Origin: Dechloromonas denitrificans
Lineage (GTDB): Bacteria; Pseudomonadota; Gammaproteobacteria; Burkholderiales; Rhodocyclaceae
DNA length: 64,000 bases
Reading direction: 5' to 3'
Assembly: GCF_020510665.1 (NCBI RefSeq)
Contig: NZ_CP075187.1
Location: 2,594,501-2,658,500, forward strand
Shown: piece after piece, positions 37,663-46,660 of the stretch
Numbering within the stretch: the stretch's first letter is position 1
Layout: every line of letters starts with the position of its first letter
Translations under genes and position numbers: made by a program
The notes under the pieces: generated by a model
Seen by the model: only the letters and a program-made list of their open reading frames with translations
The model's database searches: none
What the model was told of the DNA's origin: nothing

Positions 37663-39118
37663 GATGCCCACCTGCCGCAACCTGAGAAGCATTGGCCATC
37701 AGCAGGGCGGGTTCAACACCATCGTATTTATGGGCCGAAGTTTCCGGAACATCCTTGAATGCTCGATGCACCAGATAGCCGCGATTTGGTAAGTGCAGGT
37801 CTTCTGGGACGCGCTGGCCATTTGAGACATAGTGAAGACGTAGACCGTGACGCATGATCACATCAAGCGGCGTTGCCAGGCTGGCAGCCTCATCGATCTT
37901 GGTCAGGATGCAACCGGCCAACTTGTCGCCTTCGTAAGCGTGCACCACATCATCCATAGTGTCGCCGCGCGAGGTTGCCGAGAGCAGCAGCAGGCGCTGG
38001 ACGTCACAACCGGCCAGCATATCGGTCAGCTCGGGCACCAGCTTGTCCTTCTGGCTCATCCCCATGGTATCGACCAGGACCATATGCTTGTGCTGCAGCT
38101 CCTTCAGCGTCTGACGAAGCTCGCCGGCATCCTTGACGAGGTAGACCGAGACACCCAGGATGCGGCCGTAAATCCGCAACTGCTCATGAGCACCAATCCG
38201 GTAGCCATCGGTTGTCACCAAGGCCACCTTGCTCGGACCATGGCGCAGAACGCAGCGCGCAGCAAGCTTGGCCGTTGTCGTTGTTTTGCCCACACCGGTG
38301 GGCCCCACCAGCGCATAGACACCTCCGCGATCAACGATATCCGCCTCGGCGCCAATCGTCATCAACGAGCGGTCTGCCGCACCCTTGACCCAGGCCATGG
38401 CCTGAACTTCATTCATTTCGCTCGGCAAATCAGCAAGGATATCGCGCGAAAACTGCGGAGAGAATCCGGCATCCAGCATTTGCCGCATCACATCCGTTTT
38501 TACCGGTTGCGAACGCGCGGTTTCACCCCAGGCAATGCCGGCCAGATGCTGTTCCACAATTTTGCGCAGCGAGCGGATTTCATCCATGACTTCCTGAGGA
38601 ATGATTTCAGCCTCGGCACGACGCGGCGCAGCCATCATTGGAGCTGGCTCAGGCATGCGCGGTGATTGATTAAGCTGCGGCTGCTCATTTGTCGCAGGCT
38701 GCGGCTTGGCTGTTTCCAGATTGCGCAGCGACCCGGTTCGCGGAATTCCTGCATTGACCAGCCCGACATGGCGCGTTGCCGAAGAAACAGGGGCCTGCGG
38801 ACGGTTGACCGCAGCAGGCTGAGCGGCAGGGCGTGGCTGGCTGAAATTGGTGATCTGGGCACGAGCCGAAGTCAAGGCAACGCGATAATCGTCGTCGGCG
38901 CTCATCGCCGGAGCCGGTGCAGGACGACGTTCGACCGGCGTCGAGTCGGCAACCTGGGTTGGCACAATCATGGCCATATCGCGCGCAGCGACAGCCATGA
39001 TCTCAACTCCCCCGGGAATCCCTCGATTCGAAAGAATAATCGCATCGTTACCGAGCGTCTCCTTGACCTTTTTCAAGGCATCTCTGGCATTAGCCGCGAT
39101 AAATTTTCTTACGTTCAT
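37655..39118 (-). CDS. flhF: Flagellar biosynthesis GTPase FlhF
   Basis: FlhF is an SRP-type GTPase that places the flagellum at the pole. The 487-residue product has an N-terminal B domain (MNVRKFIAANARDALKKVKETLGNDAIILSNR in outline), a Pro/Ala-rich linker, and an NG domain. The latter has G1 GPTGVGKTTTTAKLA (near 275), a VDTMGMSQKD G3 region and ILTKIDEAASL G4. It overlaps flhA by 4 bases. Its presence suggests polar flagellation. Confidence 0.97.
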   Translation of the reverse strand: MNVRKFIAANARDALKKVKETLGNDAIILSNRGIPGGVEIMAVAARDMAMIVPTQVADSTPVERRPAPAPAMSADDDYRVALTSARAQITNFSQPRPAAQPAAVNRPQAPVSSATRHVGLVNAGIPRTGSLRNLETAKPQPATNEQPQLNQSPRMPEPAPMMAAPRRAEAEIIPQEVMDEIRSLRKIVEQHLAGIAWGETARSQPVKTDVMRQMLDAGFSPQFSRDILADLPSEMNEVQAMAWVKGAADRSLMTIGAEADIVDRGGVYALVGPTGVGKTTTTAKLAARCVLRHGPSKVALVTTDGYRIGAHEQLRIYGRILGVSVYLVKDAGELRQTLKELQHKHMVLVDTMGMSQKDKLVPELTDMLAGCDVQRLLLLSATSRGDTMDDVVHAYEGDKLAGCILTKIDEAASLATPLDVIMRHGLRLHYVSNGQRVPEDLHLPNRGYLVHRAFKDVPETSAHKYDGVEPALLMANASQVAAGGHRG

Positions 39119-41202
39119 GTCTTACCTCCGATGATCGAGGTCACCTTGATAATTCGATTTTCTGGAACTTCGTTATGTGCCAGCACCTTCAACTGAGGAA
39201 CGGTGCGGCGCAAAAAGCGGGAAAGGAGTACGCGCAGGCTCAGCGGGACAAGCAGAACCGCCGGCAAGCCAAGTGTTTCCTGACGTTGAGCGGCAGAGGC
39301 CGTCTCGCGTACCAGGGTATCGGCCAGTCCCGGCTCGAAACTGGTGTTTTCCGAGTTGCCGGCAACTGCCTGCGAAAGGAGACGCTCAAGCGTTGGATCA
39401 AGTGACATCACCTGCATTTCACCGGCACCGGGGAAAAGCTGCTGGACAATGGCGCGCCCCAAAGCGCTGCGGACCTGAGTTGTCAAATCATCCGCATTCT
39501 GCGTGCGCAGCGCATGCTCGGCGATGGTTTCGATGATTGTCCGCATATCGCGGATATGGACGCCTTCTTCGAGCAAATTCTGCAGAATTTTCTGCAGCGT
39601 ACCGAGCGGAATCAACTTGGGTACCAAATCCTCGACCAGCTTCGGTATTTCCTTGGTCAGATGGTCGATCAGTTGCTGCACTTCCTGACGTCCCAGCAAC
39701 TCGGCGGCGTGCGTCAGGATCAAATGATTCAGGTGCGTTGCGACCACCGTCGACGAATCTACGACGGTGTAGCCATAGGCTTGGGCCTGATCGCGCTGAC
39801 TGGAGTCAATCCATACTGCAGGCAAGCCAAAGGCCGGATCCTTGGTTACCGTCCCGTTGACCGTGCCAGCCACGCGCCCCGGATTGATTGCCAGGTATTG
39901 CCCGGCATACGCCTCGCCCTGCCCGACCTCAACCCCCTTCAACAGGATGCGGTAGACGTTAGGCTTCAACTCAAGGTTGTCGCGAATATGGACAGGCGAA
40001 ACAAGGAAGCCCACTTCCTGAGCAAATTTCTTGCGGATCCCGCGAATACGCCGAAGCAATTCGCCATCTTGCGACTTGTCGACCAGGGGAATCAGGCGAT
40101 AGCCGACTTCCAGGCCCAGCACATCAAGCGGCGCCACATCATTCCAGCTGGCATCGGTCGACTCTTGGACCGGCGCAGGCGCCACAGGTACCGGTGTCTC
40201 GGCGATTTGTTTCTGGGTCTTCTGCATCCGCCAGGCAAACCAGCCCAAACTCGATGCCAGCATCAAAAAGACCATATTCGGCATTCCCGGAATCAACCCC
40301 AGGAAACCGACAATGGCGGCAGTAATGCCGATCGCCTTGGCATTACGGAACATCTGCCCCATTACCTGCTGACCAATATCCCGATCATCGGATACACGAG
40401 TTACCACCATACCAGCCGCAATCGAAATGATCAGCCCCGGTATCTGCGCCACCAAGCCATCGCCGATAGTCAGCAAAGTATAGTTTTTGGCGGCCAGCGC
40501 GAAATCCATATTGTGCTGCGCAACCCCGACGATCAAGCCCCCGATGACATTGATCAACATGATGACAATACCTGCGACAGCATCGCCACGCACAAATTTC
40601 GAAGCACCATCCATCGAACCGTAAAACTCGGCTTCGCGAGCAATATCGGTCCGGCGCTTGCGGGCATCCTCTTCACCAATCAGGCCGGCATTGAGGTCGG
40701 CATCAATCGCCATCTGCTTGCCCGGCATCGCATCAAGGGTGAAACGTGCGGACACCTCAGCCACACGCCCCGCACCCTTGGTGATCACCGTAAAGTTGAT
40801 GACCACAAGAATCAGGAACACGACGATCCCGACCGCAAAATTCCCGCCGACCAGAAAATGGCCAAATGCCTCGATAACCTTGCCTGCAGCATCCGGTCCG
40901 GAATGACCATGCAGCATCACTACGCGAGTCGATGCCACATTCAACGACAAGCGCAACAGGGTAGTCACCAGAAGCACTGTCGGGAAAACAGAGAAATCGA
41001 GGGTTTTCTGGGTGTTGACCGCGACAAGCAATACCAGAACCGAGATGGCGATATTGAAAGTAAACAGCACATCCAGAGCAAACGCCGGCAATGGCAGAAC
41101 CATCATCGCCAGTATCATCAAAATGAGGATAGGCGCAGCCAGCTGGGTCACATTCAGCCGACTCAACATACCCTGCATGCTGACTGATGTCGTGGAGGCC
41201 AT
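39115..41202 (-). CDS. flhA: Flagellar export gate protein FlhA
   Basis: FlhA is the nonameric export gate that docks substrates and chaperones. The 695-residue product has about eight membrane helices in the N-terminal 330 residues. The conserved FHIPEP-type loop region (EVSARFTLDAMPGKQMAIDADLNAG) is present, and the large cytoplasmic domain follows. Length is normal. The start directly follows the flhB stop (TAAATG), and it overlaps flhF by 4 bases. Confidence 0.98.
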   Translation of the reverse strand: MASTTSVSMQGMLSRLNVTQLAAPILILMILAMMVLPLPAFALDVLFTFNIAISVLVLLVAVNTQKTLDFSVFPTVLLVTTLLRLSLNVASTRVVMLHGHSGPDAAGKVIEAFGHFLVGGNFAVGIVVFLILVVINFTVITKGAGRVAEVSARFTLDAMPGKQMAIDADLNAGLIGEEDARKRRTDIAREAEFYGSMDGASKFVRGDAVAGIVIMLINVIGGLIVGVAQHNMDFALAAKNYTLLTIGDGLVAQIPGLIISIAAGMVVTRVSDDRDIGQQVMGQMFRNAKAIGITAAIVGFLGLIPGMPNMVFLMLASSLGWFAWRMQKTQKQIAETPVPVAPAPVQESTDASWNDVAPLDVLGLEVGYRLIPLVDKSQDGELLRRIRGIRKKFAQEVGFLVSPVHIRDNLELKPNVYRILLKGVEVGQGEAYAGQYLAINPGRVAGTVNGTVTKDPAFGLPAVWIDSSQRDQAQAYGYTVVDSSTVVATHLNHLILTHAAELLGRQEVQQLIDHLTKEIPKLVEDLVPKLIPLGTLQKILQNLLEEGVHIRDMRTIIETIAEHALRTQNADDLTTQVRSALGRAIVQQLFPGAGEMQVMSLDPTLERLLSQAVAGNSENTSFEPGLADTLVRETASAAQRQETLGLPAVLLVPLSLRVLLSRFLRRTVPQLKVLAHNEVPENRIIKVTSIIGGKT

Positions 41203-42336
41203 TTACGCAGCCTCCGGAACGAGCTCTGGCGGCACTGGCAGATTGCGCGGCGGAACAGGATAAGTACCGCCCATCTGACGCCAGCCAGCGAGCTGATAAA
41301 CATAAGCCAAAACCTCCGCAACTGCGTTATACAGGGCGGAGGGGATTTCACTATCGATCTCGGCATGTTTATAGAGTGCGCGAGCCAGAGGCGGCGCCTC
41401 AAGCATGGGAACGGCATTCTCCGCCCCCAAGGATTTTATTTTTTGAGCGATCGGCCCCATCCCCTTGGCAACCACCTTGGGAGCCCCCATTCCGCCCTTG
41501 TAAGACAGCGCCACCGCATAATGAGTCGGATTGGTCACGATCACATCAGCCTGAGGGACTGCGGACATCATCCGCTTTCTTGCAGCCTGCATCTGGAGAC
41601 TGCGAATGCGTCCCTTGACCTGAGGATCGCCCATCATTTCCTTCATTTCCTGCTTGACCTCTTCCTTGCTCATCTTGAGCTTTTCGAAGTATTGCCAAAG
41701 CTGGAAAGGCACATCGGCTGCAACAACCACAATTAGCGCCGCCACAAAAACCAGGAACGAGAACGAAATCAGATTGCCTGCGTGAGCCAGGCCTGCATCC
41801 AGAGGTTGGGCAAGCAAGCCGAATATCTCGTCACGCTCACTCCAGATCAACATGACGGCAACGCCCCCAACCAACCCAGCCTTGACCACAGCCTTACCCA
41901 ACTCCATCAGGCTGTTCCAGGAAAACATCCGGCCAAACCCGGTGATTGGGCTCAAACGGTTCAAATCGGGTGCGATGGCCTTGGGTGCAAAGACCCAGGC
42001 GTTAAGAAAGAATGGCGGCAAGACCGCAGCCAGCAAAAGGAGCCCAAGCAAAGGAGAAAATGCCCAAAAGGCATCACCGGAAATATCAGCCAGACGCGGC
42101 AACATCTGGCTGGGCTCAAGCATGAAGCGAGGCTCGACCGAAAGTGCTTTTTTAGCGATCACCATGGAACGCTGCATGAACCAGCCGCCCATCATCCAGA
42201 ATGCCGCCGCAGCGACAATCAGAACAAGAAAAGTACTGAGTTCACGGGAATGAGGGACCTGACCCTGCTCGCGGGCCTGCTCGATTCGCCTACCAGTAGG
42301 CTCTTCTGTTTTATCGAGGTCGCTCTCTTCCGCCAT
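41203..42336 (-). CDS. flhB: Flagellar export switch protein FlhB
   Basis: FlhB regulates export and switches substrate specificity after self-cleavage. The 377-residue product has an N-terminal cytoplasmic tail, four membrane helices (about 30-50, 85-110, 140-165, 185-210) and a C-terminal domain. The cleavage motif is present in IVTNPTHYAVALSY (near residue 265). The C-domain is similar to the freestanding protein at 5351-5629. It heads the flhB-flhA-flhF-fleN-fliA-motC-motD unit. Confidence 0.98.
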   Translation of the reverse strand: MAEESDLDKTEEPTGRRIEQAREQGQVPHSRELSTFLVLIVAAAAFWMMGGWFMQRSMVIAKKALSVEPRFMLEPSQMLPRLADISGDAFWAFSPLLGLLLLAAVLPPFFLNAWVFAPKAIAPDLNRLSPITGFGRMFSWNSLMELGKAVVKAGLVGGVAVMLIWSERDEIFGLLAQPLDAGLAHAGNLISFSFLVFVAALIVVVAADVPFQLWQYFEKLKMSKEEVKQEMKEMMGDPQVKGRIRSLQMQAARKRMMSAVPQADVIVTNPTHYAVALSYKGGMGAPKVVAKGMGPIAQKIKSLGAENAVPMLEAPPLARALYKHAEIDSEIPSALYNAVAEVLAYVYQLAGWRQMGGTYPVPPRNLPVPPELVPEAA

Positions 42337-42362
42337 AGCCGTTTTCGGGAGTTGTTCCGGCT

Positions 42363-42391
42363 ATTATAGAAAAAAACTAGAATAATTAAAG
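42363..42391 (-). promoter_or_regulatory. Possible sigma-70-type promoter of flhB operon
   Basis: On the minus strand a perfect TATAAT (42363-42368) lies about 27 bases before the flhB start. The -35 region 17 bases upstream (CTTTAA) is poor, but the stretch is AT-rich. A TGGCACC further upstream lacks a proper -12 element, so a sigma-54 site was not called. Confidence 0.3.
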
Positions 42392-42471
42392 GGGTACGTG
42401 CGTTTATTTAGCTTGTTTCTTAGGTGCCACTCGCAAGCTCATGACAACAGAGTTAACTTTCAAAAAAGAAA

Positions 42472-42491
42472 AGAGGGGGCAAGCCCCCTCT
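42472..42491 (-). terminator. Terminator of the chemotaxis operon after cheA
   Basis: AGAGGGGGC/GCCCCCTCT is a perfect 9-bp stem around AA. On the minus strand it is followed by TTTCTTTTTTG, a classical intrinsic terminator. It lies 25 bases downstream of the cheA stop codon and separates the chemotaxis genes from flhB. Confidence 0.85.
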
Positions 42492-42515
42492 CAACCCGTT
42501 GACTGCAAACGAAAA

Positions 42516-44426
42516 TCAGGCGAAGCCGAGCATTTTCGCGCCGGAAACAAGATCGCTCCCCTGTCCCAGATCAGACAGCAATTCTTTCATATCGAGAATC
42601 AGCACAATCTGGCCATTTGAAAGCGTCGTCACCCCCGCCACGCCCTTGGGACGGAAATCCTCGAGCGACTTGATCACAGCATCATCACGACCAGCAAAGC
42701 TATCAACCCCCAGGATGAAGCTGCGCTCAGCCGTCTGCATGAAAACACCATACTCCGGCGGCTGCTCAAGCGGCCAACGCAGCAGACGAGCCAGAGAGAT
42801 TACCGGAAGAACTTCGCCACGAACGACCAAGGTTTCTTTCCCGCCAACCTCCTGAATGCGACTTTGCTCGATCGGCAAAATTTCCCGAACCAGGGACAGC
42901 GGAAGGGCAAATGGCTGATCGCCAAGTAAAACCAGCAGCACAGGCAGAATTGCCAGGGTCAGCGGCAGGGAAATAATGAATACAGAGCCTTTGCCTGGCT
43001 CGGAACGGATTTCAATCGACCCGTTGAGCTTCTGGATATTGGTTTTGACCACATCCATCCCGACGCCTCGCCCGGAGACATCCGAAATCTGAGACTTGGT
43101 CGAGAAACCAGGCAGGAAAATCAGATTCAAACTCTGGCGCTCGTCCAGCGTGTTGGCATCTTCCTCGGAAATCAAGCCTTTCTCGACCGCCTTCGCACGG
43201 ATACGCTCGGCACTCATTCCCTTGCCATCATCGGCAATGATCAGAACGATGTGATCGCCCTCTTGGCGCGCTTCCAAGCGTACCAAGCTCTTGACAGGCT
43301 TGCCCGCAGCCTGACGCTCAGCGGGCATTTCAACACCATGATCCACTGCGTTGCGGATCAAGTGGATCAAAGGATCTGCGAGATCCTCAATCATTGTCTT
43401 GTCGACCTCGGTCTCCTCACCAGCCAGCACGAGCTCGACATCCTTACCCAATTGCCGGGCCAAATCACGAGCAATACGCGGGTATTTCTGGAACAGGCGA
43501 CCGATCGGCTGCATCCGGGTTTTCATGACCGAGTTCTGCAGATCCGAAACCAGCAGATCCAGCTGACTTACAGCCTGATCCAGTGCATGCAGAGTCTCCG
43601 AGTCGTTTTTCCCGGCAAGAATATCTGCTCGCAGGCTGGTCAATCGATTCTTGGTTAGCCCAATTTCGCCCGAAAGATTCAGCACTTGATCAAGACGTGA
43701 CGTATCGACACGAATCGTATTTTCCCGACCTCGCTCCTCTGTCCGACGCGCAGAAGTAGGCTGCCCGCCCGGCTTGTCTGTTGTTCTCCGCCCAAAAGCA
43801 GACGGCGCTACTGCAGCTACAGCAGCCTCTACAACCGGCGTAACAATCAGTTGATCGGCAGCAGCCTTCGCCTCACCTTCTGCTTTGGTAATAACCTCAG
43901 TAGAAGAGGACGCGGGCGCCTGCCCGGTCACTGCAGCATGCAAAGCATCCCAGTCCGGTTCGCCAGGAACGGCTTGCTGAACAGGGGGCGGGGCAGCCAC
44001 GGCAGGTGCTGCAGCAGCAGGAGACACAGGCCCATCACCCGTCAGCGCACCTTGCAGGGCCGCGATCACAGACGCATCGGCTGGCTGCGGCTGGACCATC
44101 TGCCCCAACTCACCAAACATGTCGCGAACACCCTTGGTAGCGGCCATGATGACGTCCATCAATTCGGCCGTCAGTTCAAGCTCACCGTTGCGCAGGCGAT
44201 CGAAGAGGTTCTCCGTCAGGTGGCACAGCGTCACGAGTTCAGCCGCATTCAGAAACCCTGCGCCCCCCTTGACGGTATGAAACCCTCGGAAAATATCATT
44301 GAGCAGACCCCGGTCATCAGGCATTTTCTCAAGATCAACCAGCTTGTTATCCACATCTGACAACAAGTCATAAGCCTCCTGCAGGAAATCCTGCAGAAGA
44401 TCTTCCATTCCCGTAAAGTCGCTCAT
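42516..44426 (-). CDS. cheA: Chemotaxis histidine kinase CheA (copy 1)
   Basis: CheA autophosphorylates and passes phosphate to CheY/CheB. From the ATG at 44426 (SD GGGGAGG) it has 636 residues. The Hpt domain has His50 (FHTVKGGAGF). A Pro/Ala/Val-rich linker follows (about 125-245) with no evident P2 domain. The dimerisation and HATPase domains contain LIHLIRNAVDHGVE, ADDGKGM and GRGVGMDVV, and a CheW-like domain is at the C-terminus. A longer reading frame to 44513 overlaps cheZ and is not needed. It belongs to the cheV-cheV-cheY-cheZ-cheA unit, distinct from the CheA at 56135-58504. Confidence 0.95.
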   Translation of the reverse strand: MSDFTGMEDLLQDFLQEAYDLLSDVDNKLVDLEKMPDDRGLLNDIFRGFHTVKGGAGFLNAAELVTLCHLTENLFDRLRNGELELTAELMDVIMAATKGVRDMFGELGQMVQPQPADASVIAALQGALTGDGPVSPAAAAPAVAAPPPVQQAVPGEPDWDALHAAVTGQAPASSSTEVITKAEGEAKAAADQLIVTPVVEAAVAAVAPSAFGRRTTDKPGGQPTSARRTEERGRENTIRVDTSRLDQVLNLSGEIGLTKNRLTSLRADILAGKNDSETLHALDQAVSQLDLLVSDLQNSVMKTRMQPIGRLFQKYPRIARDLARQLGKDVELVLAGEETEVDKTMIEDLADPLIHLIRNAVDHGVEMPAERQAAGKPVKSLVRLEARQEGDHIVLIIADDGKGMSAERIRAKAVEKGLISEEDANTLDERQSLNLIFLPGFSTKSQISDVSGRGVGMDVVKTNIQKLNGSIEIRSEPGKGSVFIISLPLTLAILPVLLVLLGDQPFALPLSLVREILPIEQSRIQEVGGKETLVVRGEVLPVISLARLLRWPLEQPPEYGVFMQTAERSFILGVDSFAGRDDAVIKSLEDFRPKGVAGVTTLSNGQIVLILDMKELLSDLGQGSDLVSGAKMLGFA

Positions 44427-44439
44427 CTTCGACCTCCCC

Positions 44440-45273
44440 TCAGAAACCGAGGCTATCCAGCAAATCGTCAACCTGTTCCTGGTTGACCACGACATCAGTA
44501 CGGCCATCGGCATTGATTACCGGACCGTTCATCAGATTATTCACTTCATCGGTACGCTTGGTGTCAGGCAAAACCTCAATCAACACCCCCATCAGACCCG
44601 ACTCAAGCTCTTGAGCAAGTGCAACAATCTTCTTGATAACCTGCCCTGTCAGATCCTGAAAATCCTGGGCCATCATGATTTCAGTTAGCTGCGCATGCGT
44701 CGCCTTGGCTTTCTGCGGCAACTGCTCATTCAGAAAAGCACGGGTTTCCACCGACAACTGGCGGAACTCGTCGGTTCCCAGTTGATTGGCAAAAGCCTTG
44801 TCCCAGCGCACGCCGAGTGCCTGTGCGGAGTTGTCGATATCATCAACAATCGGACAAGCAATATCGGTTGCATTCAGCACACGGCAGGCTGCCTGCTCTG
44901 TCAAATTAGCCACGTAAGCCAATCTGTCCTTTGCATCAGGCAGAGCCGATACGGTTTTTTCGATCAGCTTGTCGTAGCCCAGCATCCCGAGCGTGTCATG
45001 CAGTGCTCGCGCCATATGCCCGATGCGATTGAAAACAGCTTCCTGCTGCGTCCAGCCCTCTCCTGCATTGACAGCCGCGTCTACCGCTGGAGCGGTCTCT
45101 GGAGCGGCCTGCTCTGCTTCGGCAGCCACACTGTCAAACAATGCCTGCAGATCATCACTGTCATTTACAGCCGGAGACGTTGCTACCGGTGCCGGCTTTG
45201 CTGCCGGTGTGAAATCAGCTGCAATCGAATCAAAAAGAGCTTCCAGATCATTGGAGTCGTTGGTGGCAGTCAT
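44440..45273 (-). CDS. cheZ: CheY phosphatase CheZ with extended N-terminus
   Basis: CheZ dephosphorylates CheY-P. The core has the conserved active region MAQDFQDLTGQVIKKIVAL (about 207-225), with the Asp/Gln pair, and ends in VDDLLDSLGF, which is the CheY-binding tail of E. coli CheZ. At 277 residues it is about 60 longer than the E. coli protein. The extension carries two copies of a motif, DLEALFDSIAA (residues 9-19) and DLQALFDSVAA (41-51), resembling the C-terminal tail. It lies between cheY and cheA in the sigma-28-driven unit. Confidence 0.94.
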   Translation of the reverse strand: MTATNDSNDLEALFDSIAADFTPAAKPAPVATSPAVNDSDDLQALFDSVAAEAEQAAPETAPAVDAAVNAGEGWTQQEAVFNRIGHMARALHDTLGMLGYDKLIEKTVSALPDAKDRLAYVANLTEQAACRVLNATDIACPIVDDIDNSAQALGVRWDKAFANQLGTDEFRQLSVETRAFLNEQLPQKAKATHAQLTEIMMAQDFQDLTGQVIKKIVALAQELESGLMGVLIEVLPDTKRTDEVNNLMNGPVINADGRTDVVVNQEQVDDLLDSLGF

Positions 45274-45282
45274 GATTTCCTC

Positions 45283-45678
45283 TTAGGCCTGGCCCATTTT
45301 CTCGAAAATCTTGTTCAATTTTTCCGAGAGAGTTCCTGCCGTGAAAGGCTTCACGATGTAGCCGCTCGCACCGGCCTGAGCCGCTGCAATGATATTTTCC
45401 TTCTTCGCCTCCGCCGTAATCATCAGAACAGGCAAGTGCTTGAGATTAGGTGTCGCACGGATTGTCTGAAGCAAGGTCAAACCGTCCATATTCGGCATAT
45501 TCCAGTCTGTAACCACAAACTCGAACCCGCCAGCCTGCAATTTCTGCAGGGCGATCGCACCATCTTCTGCTTCATCAACATTGGTAAAACCCAATTCTTT
45601 CAACAGGTTTCGCACAATTCGACGCATGGTGGAAAAGTCATCCACCACCAGAAATCTCATTTTCGGATCAGCTGCCAT
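45283..45678 (-). CDS. cheY: Chemotaxis response regulator CheY (copy 1)
   Basis: The 131-residue single receiver domain is very close to enteric CheY. The acidic pocket is Asp13/Asp14, the phospho-acceptor Asp58 lies in [12 protein letters not shown], and Thr88, Tyr107 and Lys110 form the switch set. It probably binds FliM (LSQDEVDALL at residues 6-15 of FliM) and CheZ. It lies between cheV and cheZ. Confidence 0.97.
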   Translation of the reverse strand: MAADPKMRFLVVDDFSTMRRIVRNLLKELGFTNVDEAEDGAIALQKLQAGGFEFVVTDWNMPNMDGLTLLQTIRATPNLKHLPVLMITAEAKKENIIAAAQAGASGYIVKPFTAGTLSEKLNKIFEKMGQA

Positions 45679-45702
45679 GCAGTACTCCAGAATTATCGTT
45701 TG

Positions 45703-46647
45703 TTATCGTTCAATCAGCGGACGCAACGTATCAGCAAGCGCCTCGGCATCAAATTTTGCGACATATGCATCCACGCCTACCGATTTCCCCATCGCACGAT
45801 TAGCTTCAGATGACAAGGAAGAATGCATGACGACCGGTACTCCCTCAAAACGGGGATCGGATTTGATATTTTTGGTCAGGACGTAACCGTCCATCTCTGG
45901 CATTTCTGCATCCACCAGGATCAAGCGAATTTCATCGCGGATATTGCCACCGATCTGATTTGCATGCGCTGCAATCCCCTGCAAGCGAGTCCAAGCCTCA
46001 AGACCATTGGTGGCATGCTTGTGCCGAACCCCGAGCTTGTCGAGCACTTCGGAAATTTTCCGACGAGCGACAACCGAGTCATCAACAAAAAAGACGCTGG
46101 TATCCGGATCAACACGGGCTGGCGTGATATCGACAATCATCGCTTCGCCAAAAGCATTTGCCAGAATTTGTTCGACGTCGAGAATGGAAACCAGATTGCT
46201 TCCATCCAGCTCGATGACCGCAGTAATCAAACCCTGATTGGCCGTCAGTACGCTTTCCGGCGCCTTGACCCGCTCCCAGTCGACCCGAATGATCCGGTCA
46301 ACTTCGTGCACCAGAAATCCCAAAGTTCGCTTGGAATACTCGGCAACCATCATGGTCTTGCCAAGACCTGGCGGCACGCCATCCAGTTGCATGAACGGTG
46401 CAAGAGAAAGAACAGGGATCACGTTGCCGCGAAGAGAAATCAGACCCTCCACGCCTCGCGGCATATTCGGTGTTTTGGTAATCCTGGGGGTGCGACCGAC
46501 TTCGCGCACCTTGAAAACGTTGATACCGAATATCTCTCGCGTTCCGAGAGAAAAAAGCAGTATCTCCATTTTGTTGGAGCCAGCAAGACGAGTGCGCGCA
46601 TCGACGCTGTCGAGCAGATTTTTATTTTCAACGAGATCCATGGTCAA
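45703..46647 (-). CDS. cheV: Chemotaxis coupling protein CheV (copy 1)
   Basis: CheV couples receptors to CheA like CheW, and carries its own receiver domain. The 314-residue product has a CheW-like N-domain (about 25-160, with FGINVFKVREVGRTPRI) and a C-terminal receiver with phospho-acceptor in LILVDAEMPEMDGY (about 240-253). It is the second of two adjacent cheV genes, 13 bases after the first. Confidence 0.95.
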   Translation of the reverse strand: MTMDLVENKNLLDSVDARTRLAGSNKMEILLFSLGTREIFGINVFKVREVGRTPRITKTPNMPRGVEGLISLRGNVIPVLSLAPFMQLDGVPPGLGKTMMVAEYSKRTLGFLVHEVDRIIRVDWERVKAPESVLTANQGLITAVIELDGSNLVSILDVEQILANAFGEAMIVDITPARVDPDTSVFFVDDSVVARRKISEVLDKLGVRHKHATNGLEAWTRLQGIAAHANQIGGNIRDEIRLILVDAEMPEMDGYVLTKNIKSDPRFEGVPVVMHSSLSSEANRAMGKSVGVDAYVAKFDAEALADTLRPLIER

Positions 46648-46660
46648 CTCCCGCTATCGC

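Noticed and set aside
39514..41187. 557-codon open frame on the plus strand opposite flhA
   Set aside because: It lies wholly antisense to flhA, has no recognisable domain and reflects codon bias in a GC-rich gene.
42424..42429. TGGCAC on the minus strand upstream of flhB as sigma-54 site
   Set aside because: No GC at the proper 10-base spacing (AAAC instead of TTGC).
44695..45813. 372-codon open frame opposite cheZ and cheY
   Set aside because: Crosses two real genes and an intergenic gap in antisense; Cys- and Arg-rich shadow translation.
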